Assembly: GCA_948099385.1 (NCBI GenBank)
Contig: CANUEZ040000117.1
Location: 916,001 to 980,000, forward strand
Source: Fasciola hepatica
Lineage: Eukaryota > Platyhelminthes > Trematoda > Plagiorchiida > Fasciolidae
Reading direction: 5' to 3'
Length of the DNA: 64,000 nucleotides
Shown here: positions 10,481 through 23,699 of the stretch, piece by piece
Layout of the letters: the number at the start of each line of letters is the position of its first letter
Numbering within the stretch: the stretch's first letter is position 1
Translations under genes and position numbers: made by a program
Notes under the pieces: generated by a model
What the model was told of the DNA's origin: nothing
The model's input: only the letters and a program-made list of their open reading frames with translations
The model's database searches: none

Positions 10481-11032
10481 TGAGGGTACTGACTGACGCA
10501 TTGATAGATGGCCTAGCTCCGTTAACAGACAGCACTCTATTGTCTGTCCAAAATCGACGACATGCTAGGGCCAGCGAAGCGGATCAGTGGCCCAGTCAGT
10601 TCGTGACGAAACTGAATGAGATCCTCCAATCAACCACCAAAAAGTGTACAAGCCAAACAGAACGGACTCAACCAATCGGAGGCCAGAATTAGTCTTCACA
10701 GAACGCAACGTAATGAACTAATCAGTGGTAGAGATTTTTTAACGGAACGGAAAGAGGAACAAACAATGAGTGGCAAAGAGAGGTTTTCATCGAGCGAAAC
10801 GAAATTAATCGATGAACTACCAACAATTGTTTTAATTGACCAGTCAGTAAACTGACCAGTCAATAGGGTACGCAACTAAAAGAATCAGTTAGAAGACTTG
10901 GTTATGAAAAGTATTGTGGACCAATGCGGCCATTTGATATCATATGTAAACTGCTTGGTTTTGTATAATGAAATGAGATGGTTCGTCAGCAAAAAGGTCT
11001 TCTCATTAGAGCTGGTGTTCGGCTACAGAACA
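10481..11032 (+). repeat. 3' LTR of element B
   Basis: Begins TGAGGGTACTGACTGACGC and ends near GGCTACAGAACA. Contains several CCAAT-type sites, a TATA-like stretch (ATATGTAAACTGC, about 10943) and the GGTCTTCTCATTAGAGCTGG block (from about 10996). It is about 125 bp longer than the 5' LTR because of extra sequence in the central part. Confidence 0.75.
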
Positions 11033-11295
11033 CTTACTCTTCCCGATCATTCTCGTCTCAGTGAGTCTCGGATGATTATAACACCGAAGAAGCTAGATCT
11101 CATAATGAATGTGAACAAACAGGACAGAAGACACAAGCTGCAAGATAGTATTACTTAGTATGCTCATATAAACTGCGATAGCACAACACCAGACAGAATG
11201 AGAGAATTGGGTTGCTTGAAAATGTGGCACTAGTTGACACGTGTTTTTTGTTGTTGGTGCCAAGGCCTGTCTGTGGTTTGCAAGCACGTGATTGT

Positions 11296-11720
11296 TTACA
11301 ACCATGAGAGGTTAACAGTAAAATTCAAACGTTTTTGAGCCCGTATTCTCTGTGTCCGTAGTATTTTGGAGCGGTGTGGATCACGGTGACGTAGGATGGC
11401 GGAGAATACATTGGTTGCATTGACCTTGTTCCAACTACCGATTAAGTGGGGAACGAAAGACGAAGTGGGTCTACGTGTCGCATTCAGAGCTTAAGAAATG
11501 GAGTGATTCATCGCTTCCTGTACCTACTTGGGTATGTATTCAACCAGTCTAATGCTCGGTGTTTTGTCGGTACTGTCGCTATACGCTCTCTGCAATTGCA
11601 AGGTAATGGGTAAATGCAATAAGACGTAGAGTCAGCAGTGATGCCGTCCTTGAATGAAGATGTGGGTAGACGAAGAGGAACTGGCAGTAGCCGCAGTTTC
11701 GCGGTAAGGCAGGTTCTCCG
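11296..11720 (-). pseudogene. Penelope-like element remnant 2: GIY-YIG endonuclease
   Basis: Minus-strand counterpart of remnant 1. YCIYPLPCNCRERI (about 11586-11630) matches the CIY...C-C core. A frameshift follows, then RLVEYIPK (about 11530), then VPHLIGSWNKVNATNVFS and AQKRLNFTVNLSWL with a stop at 11296-11298. Order and end residues match remnant 1 (HPLIENGHKVDPANA; VQKRINFTFNLLWL). The YIG residues are disrupted and there are in-frame stops. The DNA also aligns directly between the two copies (about 2120-2330 with 11500-11720). Confidence 0.7.
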
Positions 11721-11769
11721 TGGGGGTGCCCTCAATATGGTATGTATTTGGGTGCATCCATATGCCACC

Positions 11770-14480
11770 CTTAAAGAGAAGAGTGATTTAAATGTCTAAT
11801 GATGTAGATTCTACACTCCTCTGTCTGTTGTGGACACGAATGAAGGAGTTCGGGTACTCATTCGATTGTAACGTGGCGAAAAGATTTTCAATCACAGTTG
11901 TGAGGGTATCCTCGGCACATATCTTGCTAGCCCTGTATAATAATGGTCTAATTGGTGCGTGGTTTTATTTTCGACTGATGGAAAACTACTGAAGTGGATG
12001 TATTGTCCAGATCATGGTTCTTTCCGAAACCCTGATCGCTGGTACAGTTACCACGGCACCGAAGAAAACTAGCAAAGGGCCTGAGGATTGAGTTTTCGGA
12101 GTCGTTTGAGAAAATCTTAGATTTACGGTAAGTAGCTCCAGCATTCCAAGGTTAACGGAGAGGTCTGAATTAGATTAACGAGTGAGTAAATAAAAACCAG
12201 GAAATGGACCACTAGCTGCGTACGAATGACGGAACGTTTGGCACCTTTACACTAAGATCAGTGATCAACAGATTTTTATAAGTACCGTCTAGCTGAGCTA
12301 TAGATATCATCAGTATTCTGAGTCACTGTAAAAACCTAGTATTGTCTGGCAATGGAAGACGCCAGATTAATCTGAACACTTCAAGGATAGCCGGTAAAAT
12401 GACCTCATTGGTGATAATTATACACATGTGGAAAATGTGCATGTTTTGACTGGAAAAAGGAAAAGGAAAACCAAACAAGTTTTCCTTCTTCTGTAGAATC
12501 AATTTCGACCAGATTAAATTTGCCCTTCCAGCCATTAACAGTACTGTTTTGGACCATAAAAAAGGAGAACAATCGACTACTTAGCCAAGCAACGTCAGCA
12601 AGGTTGTTTTGAGTGAGGCGACCAAAAGAGTTACTAATTATTTAGGATTGCGGAGTTTTCTGCGAAATGTTCTGACGTGATGATTCGTGATAAGTGGAGA
12701 ACTAGTGCTATCTGCCACTTACGTAATGAACGTTCCGGCAAGAGCCAAGATTACTGAAGAAGAGAGAACACCCACTGAATTGGCGCGTAGTCTGAACGAT
12801 ACTCTGCTCCGTTCTTATGTTCAAGCATTCACAGATGCGATAAAACAACACAAAATAATGTAATTAACAACCACCATATCATTATACCGGTAAATCATGT
12901 TCAAGTGTCTAAACCTGGTGCTTCAACCCCGGTGCATCAGACTAGAAATTCTTCCAAGAAAAATGTCCTGCAGTAGAATATTGCGCCAGGTGTGGTCTCA
13001 CATTAGGCTGTACATCTGATAGTCATGGACAGATCCATCCACTGGCTGTCAGTTTTTACAATAATAAAATCACTGGAATTTTCCACTACTCTATTCTCGG
13101 AATTTCTTCTTAACAGCTCTGAGTTGAATAAGATCAAGAACTTGTTATTTGCGTGTAAGGAAGATTGCACCACACTTGTACCTGTTAACAACTAGTTTTA
13201 TCAGGGATCAACCTTATTTGAGGACGTCAGATTAATTTGAAAAGTCACGGTATCTAGGATATTTCGACAGCACCCGTAACTGTCAAAATAAGCGCCGCAT
13301 TTCAGTTTACTCAAGATAACGCCCCTTGGTTGACACTTCTGGAATAGATCGAACTGGATCAGTTTTATAAAGAATTAGAAATTTGACGAAAAATAATCGA
13401 TTTTATGAAAAAATAATGCATATTCTCCTGGTCACTGAGTGAAGTTTAAGCATCCTTTCCGGTCACAATAACACAAATAAGTATGTTCACGCGCACGAGC
13501 ACACACACGCAAACCTCCGAAATCTTCGTCAGATCGTGTGATTTTTCCAGCTCGGTCAAATGAATGACCTGACTTCGAAGTCATGCCATCAGATCGAGCA
13601 ACTGTCCTCCCTCTGTAATTCACAATAGAAAATCGACATCGGACGCCAAATTTCACATTCTTCACCTGAAGACCGGGTCTAGTTGTGCGTATTTTTCAGC
13701 GTTCGTCAACACTCCTGTGCTCGTGGCACACACACACACACACAGACAAACACCATGTCAAAGATTGCAACATCTCTCTGGGACTGTGGCCAATTCGTTC
13801 TCGTGTTGTTTATGCTTCATAATCCTTGAACAGGATGGTGAACCATTTCGGAAGTTTAGCAATCCATTAGTCAATCAATCAATCAAGCATGAATTGTCTG
13901 TATCTGTTTTGACCATTGTCCACGGCAGACACATCAGGCTCAGTGTAACGGCTATTTTGAACGAACATGGCGCTACAGTCGCAAATGCTACTTTCACATG
14001 AACTGGTCAGAATGTCAGCCAACTGATGTTGTACAAGTGGACCAGTTACAAAATAACAGAATAAACTCGGATACGGCTACACATGTTGTCGATATCTGAG
14101 ATGTAAAAATGCCTCCCCCCACCCTTTAAATTAGTTTTCTTTCCCGACATGAGTGAAAATTTGGAAATAGTAAGTGTCTAGTTTTCGTTAACATTTAATC
14201 TTGGTCTACGTCTTGGAAGTTAGAATTGTCTGAATTTATTTACTTTGGTGTAATTTTCTGAATTCTGGTAGATCAGATTTATGAAAATATCGATTCCGAA
14301 CAATCATCAACTCTAGAGATTATAATTTAGAACACGTGTTTTCGATCACGAATAATACAACGGCTGAATCTTTCATAAGCCTTTCGTAGGACAGATATGG
14401 CAGACATATGCTGTTTCAGTGGCTTTTCTCAGTCGACGTCATCAGTGAAATGCTACAGCAACAAGCCGCAGGCAGACCTC
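11770..14480. other. No recognisable feature
   Basis: A (CA)n run of about 18 bases at 13726-13744 is the only clear structure. Open frames are all under 100 codons and carry no motif I recognise. Confidence 0.45.
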
Positions 14481-17400
14481 AATCCCCGTGACTAATCATA
14501 CGTGTATGAATGTGCCAGCCGTAGTTTCTGAAGCCTATGCGCTGACTTGACGTAGAGCATTCGGTTGAGTCTAACACGTGACACGCTTTCGAGCGTTCCC
14601 ATTAGCGGAGTAGTCTTGCTATTTATTTTGCGCTCAATGTTCCCACTGTTGTCATGATGCGGATGTATAGTGATGGCTAAGCAGCACTGCAATGAATCTT
14701 TTCTTCACAGCTCAAGTTTCGGATGAATGCGTGCTCCATGTGATTGACTTTCCTGCGGTTCCGCCCAGTTAAGCTGAAAAATGTGGCTGGATGGACTCGT
14801 TGATCAACCTCAGTTATTGTGTCTACCATACGATCAACGTGAGTCAGCCTGCAAGTGTGTGCGTTAAAGTGAATCTGACTGTAAGCTGCTCGAAAGTTTT
14901 GCCCTGTAAGAAGGCACTGGAGTTTGGCTTATTTCCTTTCGGTCAAGATGAAACTGCGGACAGGCTGTCAAAATCAGGGAATGAGATTGCGATGTTAACG
15001 AAGCAGAAAAAAACAGGTTAATTGGTGCTTATTTCGTGGTCATGTCCCAATCACTACCATTCTATTTTTATTGGCCTGTTGCTTCAACCATAATTTTTGG
15101 TTGCCATATTAGAAAATGTATGCCGATTCAATGAAAACTTGGTAAGCAAAATTTCCTGCGCGCGTGACAAATGACAGAAGGAAAACACTCAAAGTCGTCC
15201 ATGCTTTTAAGGTATTATCTGAAACAGCACCCCAGTTGACACTGACCAATTTAGCACCTGAGGCCTTATTGGGCGTCCTACACCTGCACGTGTATTTCTG
15301 CACCAAGTGATTCGTTGTCGAAAGTTCCAGTGATATATTTTTACGCATGCTACTCACTCCCCCTCACGAAATTCATACTTTGAAAAACGATTGACTAAGC
15401 ACTTCTACGTTGGATTGAATCATCATCTTTCCTGTATTGTAGAAGGGGCGAGAAATAATACTTTGGTCAGTGATTACACAAACTCCCGTAGATTTCTGCC
15501 GATGAAACAGTTTTGGGGGAACAGTTTTTCGGGAATATTTCTTGTCAGATATACTGCAAGGTAATCTTCAATGAATGACTTCGAATATTCAACTGACGAA
15601 GAGTACTAATGATTGAAACTGTTGAGAGCTGAATATGAAGCACAGCCATGAGGATTCACTTGATCGCCAATATATTTCGAAGCCACCAAAATCACCTCCA
15701 GTTTACTCAACGGAACACGATAGAACGACAGCCAAACCACCACGATCATTGCGATTAAATGTTTCTGTCTACTAGACTGCTTTTAAAAATATATCCTACA
15801 TATGAAACTCGCATGTGATATCCACTGAAAAGACCGGCTCTATGGAAGCCATTGTGAAAGTAGAACGTTTGTACTAGTACCTCTTACGTCACTAAAGGAA
15901 TTCGCCTTTCAAGTTTGTTGGATTTTTCTCGCATTTGCTTGAAATTAGGTGCACGTGTAAAATACGATCGAGGATTTCTCATTTTGTTTTGAATTTGTGT
16001 TTGGTAGGACATTCGCGAAGACAAAAGCCGGCATTTCAGTCGAACTATAGATAATAGAAAATTCATTTACACTATTTGCATTCGAATGTGCACTCCACGA
16101 GCTGAAATCTTCGTGGCGTCCCGTCCGCCCAAGGGGCAGCAATTGTGTTCCATTCCTGAAGACGCACTTGGTGAGTCGTAGGGTAACTCTCGCTCCATCA
16201 GTAGGAGCCAATCTCAGCAGCAATGCTTACTTGTACACCAGCTGTCCAGTTTACTTGTGGCCAACCGTTATCCACTCGGAAAATGCAGTCTTCTGATTTG
16301 CTAGCTTTTTTGCACCTTACTGCGTTCGGTCCGTCTGACGTCATTGTCAATCCACAATAGTATATATTTATTTTCTTAACAATCATTCACTTACCTACTC
16401 AGTAAGTAGTGTGCACAATTCACCACAGCCGTATCAGGTGATCGATTGTAATACGCCCAGGGGTAAGCGAAGGACACAACTAAACCTCCTGAAATGCGCA
16501 ACCAATAGGTCTACGATATAGAGCAGCTCTTCTGGTTTTGATCCCTGGTCTAGCCTCATCAGTAGCGTCCCATTTAGGACAAAATGCTCACACAGCTGAC
16601 CGAAGTCAAAGGGATATTTTCGACAACTTAATCGAATTCATTGATGACTCACAGCTCAGGCTTCTTGGATGTGAAATATGCTAGTGGGTTTTCCTGTACT
16701 AACACCATTTTTCTAACTCCTCCTCTAACCACCAAGTTCTACAGATTTTCATTTACGTTGAATATTTGTCTACAGATTACTTTGATAGTTTCTTTTTAGC
16801 TTCAGATCACTGAGGTAAATGTGTAGGTTACAAACATTTCTTCACCAGTTCGTAGTCGATAAACTTGTCTGCATTTAAGGCTGTCTGTTGCCCAAATCTG
16901 CCTTTGACTACACAGATGACCTTGAATTAAGATCAGTCACTAGCTACAGACTGGATTTTTTAATTATCATCCACCATAGTGAGCGGGTAAATTTTGAGTT
17001 AATCCGATTTTATTAGGTACCAAGGTTAAATGAACAATATCGCGGTTCTTAAAATCTTAGGTCCTCTGCTTCAACCCGGTTTACCATCTGCCAACTGTAT
17101 AGATCCACAGTCGACTATAGGGGGTGATCATACTTCTAACATAATATTACTGATGATAATAATTATTCATAAGAAATTGCTAATCCACTGCGATGGACAG
17201 GGTTGATGTTGAAATCCGAATCTCACCACTGCCGGTCAACTTCTTTTGCAGCCAGGCTACAGCTCTCATTCAAATCGATGTCAGACCCGACAAAGCTGTG
17301 CTCTTGTCCGACTTTCTAGGTCATAACTACCGGCTCCCCTCGATAATGAAATGAACGCTAAGCCCCTTTCACTAGATGGATACATAGACATGGAACAAGA

Positions 17401-20330
17401 TAATCAAGTAATCTTCTCAATAGGAAAGTCCTTTGATGAAGTTTTTAAGCGTTCTATCGATAGCCAGGCCCAGATTAATTTGCATTTAATAAATCTACCT
17501 TGTTAACCAAGGTCACGCAGTTCTAGCTCAGCACAGACCAAACCGGGATCAACGCGAATTCATAATTAAAGGTGTTTTACTGAGTAATATTCTGAAATGG
17601 AATTGATAAAAATAATTAGTGAGTCAGATCTGCTAGCACGTTATAAATGGGATGTCACTTCTCATTTGGCAAAGATAGCATAGGTTGAACAGCTCCAGAT
17701 TTGATGCCATTCAGCAAAAAGGATGTAGGACATTGAAAACCCAACGACAGAAACATTTCGATTGTTTGCGCTGGCGAAATCTTAGCTGTTGTCATCAAAC
17801 ACTGTTTGGAGAAACACTGGACTCGGTTTTTCAATAGCTATTTGCCACTAAATCCACCCGTGTTATGAGCACAACAATAATGCTAATGGGTTTTTTCATT
17901 TGTGTGTTACAATAATAATCCCCACATGTAAATTCATATTTGTTTAATTTTGACTGATTCATTCTGATTCGTGTTTAGCTTATTTATGCTGATTCGTAGT
18001 CGGAAAATAATTTTTAGTCACTGTTATACGTGCTCCTTTTGTGAAGTAAGAAGTGAGTTAATTCAAAGGTTCTGACAGTAAGGAGAATTCCGGAAACCAG
18101 ATTTGACCTTAAGGCCGAAAGAACGTTACCATTGCTGTCAATTAGAAAAACGGCCACTTTGATTGACTGTCTAGCGAAATTGTTGGTTGGTTTTGATTCA
18201 GTGCCTTTCTAGGGTTTTATAGGATTCCACCGTTTGTCAAAATACTGACTGGCCCGTCACATATTGGTGATGGTAATCTGACTGTTCTAAAGCCCACCGG
18301 CTACTTCATTCTGGCTCTGTACGACTAGGCTGTCAGTCAGCCCGTTGCACTCCATGTATCCCAGGGGACGATACTAGATTCGGTTGATTCGAGACGAACC
18401 GGTTCACACTGACGCTAATAAGATGATCTGTTTCCAAATCACACAGAAGCGAAGATTCAAAGCATTCGGTCAATTTACCTCAAATTACAATGACCGTTCC
18501 AGATGTTCCGCGTACGCTGAGAAAAAGGAACGGCACATTTTGCTTCAACTGACCATCAATATCCTTCTCTCGTTATGTAGGCAATGCAGGTCGATTAGAT
18601 AGATAATATCTGTGATCCCATTACATGATTGAGATTGATTTTCAAGCCATCTTAACGTGTACGTTGTTCGAATGGTAGACAGTATTAATTTGATTACAGA
18701 GAATACTGGTTTTCGGTTCATCATGTGACAGCAAATGATGTGGCACCACAATCACCTAATGCCTCACAGTGTTCGGTTCGCTGAAGTCGCGTTCCCGGTT
18801 GAATTCGATGACGCTGTACGTTACTGTGTGTTGTGGAATCACAAAAACCATATTCACTAAATGGCACCTGTGTGACTGTTATCGTTGGACAATAAACGAA
18901 CCACTTCAATGTTGACTTCAGGTATTAAAGCCTGTATGTAAAAGTTGAACCCTGATGAACAAAACAATAATGCAGGAGCCTGGACCAAATAATACAAGTG
19001 GCATTTCTTTCGTGGATCCGGAGAGGAATTCAGTAATTCATATTCAAAATGAATTGTTGAAAATAGTTTGATGAGTTGATGAGTTTGGCGTTTCAATTAT
19101 GAGCGTTTCAACAAAATGACCACAGAATTTGACAGCTGTTAACCTTGTTTGGCTTTCCGTGGTTCGCCTTTAGATTGCATGCTATTGTTTCCACTCTATA
19201 GAACGATACGTTTTTTGAATCAGCAACAGTTGTCCATTGATTAAACCCTCGATCGGTTACTTGAAAGATCAAATGAACAAATAAGTAACTCGTGGATCAT
19301 TTGAGTGGTAGATAAATAAAACATGCAGTTGGCCAATTCTTTGTTAAAGTACTTGATAAATGAATTTGTTAGGAGATGAACTGACAGGAGAACTGTTCTG
19401 TCAATCACGTGAATGTCTGGCACGCTGACTGTTATCCCACCGAATGATTGAGTTGTTGAGAGACTGATGTGTACGGTATCAAATCGGCTATGTGGTCGGT
19501 TTTATCGATCCCCACGTTTCTTGTAGAAGGACCGTTCGCGTTTTCAGAATGGCTGACTATGAAAACAGAATGGTAAGTACTGGCAATTCCAGTCAGGGCC
19601 GACAAAACCCAGTCAAACTTCAGACAGAGTGCAAGTAAGGTTCGTTCTGAAGCGGTTTGTCACGCTACGACTTCTTTCAACTTAGCGTAAATCTCTGCTT
19701 AACTTGTTTTCCCTTAAGCACTGTAGCCCATCCCGGTAGAAAGCCAAAATACTTCACCGGGATGATTCATCCTTGGGTCAGTTGGCAGACGTGCCCATCC
19801 TGACATCATCAGGACTGCACACTGCCTACCGAGTGTAGCACCCAAGAAATAAAGACAAAAGATCACTTCAGGTATTTAGGGTTCATGCTTGCTTGTGTCA
19901 GTCATGGAGAGAATACCAAAGCTAACAATCCCCACCCGGACGGGGTTATTACTGCTGCCTGAATGAAGGAATTATTTAGGAAAAATAGGATGTGGTCAGT
20001 GTTGTGTGTCTGAGCGAATGGTGAGTTGATTCGGTACAGGTGCTGGATGACCATCAGTAGGTTGCACTGTAACAAGGTGTCTGTCTCATCGATTGCAATG
20101 GACATATTAAAACCCCTAGTAGTGCGATTAGTTGATACAAGTCTATCGAATGAGCGACAAGTGAAAGTCTATTTCCTTGAGATACGAAACTGATGAAATC
20201 ACAAGATTTCAGTCCATGAACTGCATTTGTCAAATGGTTGTACATTACACGGATTAGATTAACTCCAGATGGTTAATATACCATCAGAATATGCCCCAGT
20301 GTTGTGAGGAAGCTGAACATGCTGAAGGAT
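14480..20330. other. Unannotated stretch with weak frames
   Basis: Frames at 14492-14692 (-) and 15945-16386 (-) are open but unrecognised; the latter includes cysteine-containing peptides and no consistent exon borders. Degenerate CTGATGA-type motifs on the minus strand near 14.43 and 16.56 kb do not fold as hammerheads. A 9-bp perfect hairpin lies at 19729-19764. I see no transposon domain in this stretch. Confidence 0.4.
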
Positions 20331-20346
20331 AAACTTTTCTCCGCCC

Positions 20347-20402
20347 CATATATATATATATAATATATATAATAAATATATATATATATATATATTATAT
20401 AC
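20347..20402. repeat. TA-rich microsatellite
   Basis: Interrupted (TA)n, followed at 20473-20498 by a (GTT)n run. Confidence 0.9.
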
Positions 20403-20889
20403 ATAAAAGCCTTGAGTTCATTATTTCTTCATATAATATTAAAAAAGGGTTGGAAATATAAAGTTGTTTGTATGTTGTTGTTGTTGTTGTTGTTGTTTAA
20501 CTTGGTTGCTTAATATTCTGTGCAAAGCTGATATTGTATGGCTGTGGTTAACATGAATAATTTGACTGATGCTTTACAGACAAAATTAAATGAATGATCG
20601 AGCATGAACAATTTGTAAGGCCATAAAAATAAAATTCATCGCCTGTGGTTTTCACCACGGAGGCATAAATACTGATTCTGCCAGGGACAGTCCCATTTGT
20701 GGAAATATCGATTATATTTCTGCCTATTAGAAGGAAGCAAGGGGAGTAGAAACGTATTTGGAAAAAGCATTATCACTTGGTCACTTATTATCAATTTAGC
20801 GGTTGGTGATAGATTCACAAGAAGAAAGTCGTTTTCTGGTTTGGAATCAATGGAGCTGGGATCACTCGAACTTTTCGTTTGACTTACCC

Positions 20890-21173
20890 TGACATTATTT
20901 ACTCATCTTTTGCATTACGGTCGTGGGATCTTCCTGGTTTTCGTCAACGTTGAACAAGGCAGTGACGAAGCATCGCCATCTGGCACTCCTTTGACTCGGA
21001 ATCCAGACACGCAAGTACAGCAAAATCTTGAAATCTTCGCCTCCACAGTCTCCATCCATCGGTCAAGCCACTCACACTTTACGTGTTCAATCGATCCGGA
21101 GGGAATAGCGCAAATGTTCTTGACCTGTCCATCTCCAAAATGCTGCGGTGTTCGTCGAGCTTCTCTGACACCA
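20890..21173 (-). pseudogene. 5' gag fragment and primer site of a second B element
   Basis: On the minus strand, TGGTGTCAGAGAAG (about 21160-21173) directly follows the LTR at 21174-21660, as in element B. Downstream, a DNA block around 20910-20960 encodes FNVDENQEDPTTVMQKM, which matches FDVDEDQQDPMTMVQKM of B gag. Similarity stops near 20890, so only the first few hundred bases of the internal region remain. Confidence 0.6.
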
Positions 21174-21660
21174 TGTTCTGTTCCGTCCGGCTAGCCCTAG
21201 TGAGAAAAACTCTTCTGCCTTTGAGTCATCTCGTTTATTCTGGAAAAACAAACAATTTGTTTAGAATACCAGGTGACCAAAATCAAAATCATCTTACGAA
21301 GCTCATTGGTTCAGAGCTCTTCCCATAACCGGGTCGTCTGAGTAACAACCTATTCCACGTCTCCGATTAGCTGATTCCTATACGGTCTGTTGGGGCAACT
21401 TTTGGCTGCTCATTGGTCGAATCCGTTGCCTTCAGTTACAACAAAGCTTGGCCGCTGATCGGTTGACTCCGCTCGATTCGGTAAGACTGACTGTTCGCGG
21501 TTGATTCGATGGTTTTTGTTCGTTTTGTCTCGAACTGATTGGGCCATCGACCCGCTTCGTCGGCCTCAGTTTAGCCGTTGCTTCCGAACAGACGAAGACG
21601 CGCTATCTGCTAAGGAAACTAGACAGTCTATAGATGTGCCAGCAAATACCCTTACTTTCA
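21174..21660 (-). repeat. B-family LTR (5' LTR of truncated element)
   Basis: On the minus strand it starts TGAAAGTAAGGG and ends CGGACGGAACA. It shares with the other B LTRs the CATCTATAGAC, TTTCCTTAGCAGATAGC, CAATCAGTTCGAGAC, GAGCGGAGTCAACCGATCAG and TTCTCACTAGGGCTAG blocks. It has several CCAAT-type sites and an intact adjoining primer site. Confidence 0.7.
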
Positions 21661-21699
21661 CTTGAAGCAAATGTGAAGGAATTCAACTTCTGTCGTGAT

Positions 21700-23370
21700 T
21701 TGTTTTGAATTTTGGTACTTTTTCCACACCTTACAGTTAAACTTGGGGGCTTTCAAGAAAGGTATCCATGATAAGGAATTTAGAATAAAATTCAATCCAT
21801 TGACTCTGAGTTTGTGAAACTCAGTACTTCGGCCAATATGAGCTAGAATAAACCATGACCATACTAGTTGACTGAGTATCATCTACGACAATATGAAAAA
21901 TGGAGAATTCATTGAACTGAAAAAATACATCTTTTCAGTCTGTCATTTTGAAAGTTCTTCTAGGAGGACTACTTTGCTCTCAGATATTACGCCAGTTCAT
22001 TCCTCCTAAGAGAATGTCGATGTTATTGCCGCGGACGCAACCAGTTATTTGTTACACGCTTTTCTGTAAAGAAAAAGTGGAAATTTTAGGGGTTCATTCA
22101 CTGCATTTCGCCTTGATTCGATTATGTTGGCAAGTTTTTTTAATGTTGGCGAAAAGCTTTGATGCTGTTTCTCCAGATTGACATAAAAAGTTTATGTAGG
22201 GTTCTAACGTCTTATACTCAGGTTATCTTATGTAAAGGATTCGAGATCAACTGAAAAAAGCATTTCCGCCCACTTGTTCGGATTGAATTCCGGATTGGCG
22301 GTATTGGGCAGTTCCTTCAAGAGCAATTCTCTTCCAACGAGAGTTGCTCGAGTGCGATCTGTAAAAGCACAAAAAGAGGAGAAAGTCCGTGAGCCGAGGC
22401 TCAGTAAGTTTATTTGCAGACATCAACACTTACAATAGACGAACAACAGGATGTCAGCCTCCAATCTAGCCTTCACAGTACAACTTCAGAAACGACTACG
22501 ACATGGTAGGCTCACTTGTAAGTACAGGACGGGTTAGTGGAGGGAAGGTCATACATACAGCAACCGAGCAACCTTACGATGTAATCACTATGAATTTAGG
22601 TCCAATCTTCCAGATCTTCGGCCTAGACAGAAATTAAACCGATTTCATTGCTCCCAGAACCACTTGTATATATTGTTTGTAAGAGGTAACCATATCCTTC
22701 AATGTTTATTCTCGACTATGTTTACCGCCGTGATATTTTCTCTGTGGTGCGTCTGAGTCTCTAGTACACGGTTTTCGAATTCTGGTCCCCCATCTTTCTA
22801 AAATTGCTTCACGAGCTCCGTGAATACTTTCGCATTTTTTCTGCGTCAATTGATTCTTGATCCTACCTGAATTTCGAACATTATACTGTGCTCAGACGTG
22901 TCCCGGATTTGAAAACTCCAATCACATTTAGGATAGCGATTGCGTTTACTTCTCTGGATAGGGTTGTTTGCAAAACCGAACCATCGTTCACTTAACCGTA
23001 ATTTTATTTTGTTTCGCGAAGAGGTAGATGAGCTTTTTAATCCTTCCCCTGGTGGCTGGGTGTAATACACCTGGAGACCTAATATTATCAAAATTTCTAG
23101 ATCTTTATCTAATGGAATAACATAATATATTTATCCGTTAGGTCTCAAGATGAATGCCCAAGTCCAATTAAAACATATTTTCCCCATTTAAAAAGTGTAC
23201 GGAAGCGCCACTCCCAGTCACTGGGGCCAGGGTATGAGATATGTTGCCAGGGAGAGGTTTACATCACTAAGTTGCCTCAATTTTGATCAGTCGGGTCAAG
23301 GCTAATCAGCAACTTGTCTGTTCGCGTTCGTGTTTGTTCGTTCGTGTGCGTGTGGGTTTGCACGTATGAT
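21700..23370. other. Mostly featureless, one unclassified repeat copy
   Basis: 22290-22470 carries a copy of the repeat described at 42.2 and 42.5 kb (shared GTCCGTGAGCC...CTCAGTAAG block). Nothing else is recognised. Confidence 0.45.
22290..22470 (+). repeat. Unclassified repeat C, copy 1
   Basis: Aligns in the same orientation with 42160-42345 and 42500-42680: a CTCTTCC-AGTTGCTC block, a short A-rich stretch, GTCCGTGAGCC with CTCAGTAAG, then CAACA-GTCAGCCTCC. The class is unknown; it could be an LTR or SINE body. Confidence 0.5.
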
Positions 23371-23436
23371 GTATGTGTGTATGCGGTATGCAGTATGTAT
23401 GATGCATGCATATATGTATTTATGTACGCACGTGTA

Positions 23437-23656
23437 CGTATGTTTGTATGTATGTATGTACGTAATGTATGTATGTATGTATGTATGTATGTATGTATGT
23501 ATGTATGTATGTATGTATGTATGTATGTATGTATGTATGTATGTATGTATGTATGTATGTATGTATGTATGTATGTATGTATGTATGTATGTATGTATGT
23601 ATGTATGTATGTATGTATGTATGTATGTATGTATGTATGTATGTATGTATGTATGC
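23437..23656. repeat. ATGT tetranucleotide array
   Basis: Perfect ATGT repeats from about 23465 to 23655, with degenerate ATGT/ACGT flanks from about 23380. Long open frames on both strands (YVCM and THIH repeats) are artefacts of the tetramer. Confidence 0.97.
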
Positions 23657-23699
23657 ATGTGTAAGTTGTCAATCGGATGTTGGCCGGGACCTCTGTTAT

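Larger units (their letters stand above)
7299..11032 (+). mobile_element. Ty3/gypsy LTR retrotransposon B (decayed)
   Basis: A complete but heavily mutated element: 5' LTR 7299-7724, primer-binding site from 7725, gag with two degenerate zinc knuckles, protease-like, RT-like and RNase H regions, polypurine tract 10466-10478, 3' LTR 10481-11032. CTTAC at 7292-7296 and again at 11033-11037 looks like a 5-bp target duplication; it abuts the LTRs exactly if they begin with the CG that precedes TG in both. No integrase was found between RNase H (ends 10153) and the polypurine tract, so the element has an internal deletion. B-type LTRs recur at 21.2, 33.8, 34.4 and 58.3 kb. Confidence 0.8.

Noticed and set aside
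14395..14450. CTGATGA...GAAAC on the minus strand as a hammerhead
   Set aside because: The 21-base insert between the core blocks forms only a broken stem and no UH cleavage site with a stem I partner was found.
15945..16386. Overlapping minus-strand frames as an exon cluster
   Set aside because: GTAAG-like donors occur, but no frame runs consistently between an acceptor and a donor and no protein family was recognised.
16540..16580. CTGATGAGG...AAAAC on the minus strand as a third hammerhead
   Set aside because: The GAAA core is AAAA and no stem I or stem II pairs; at best a very decayed relic.
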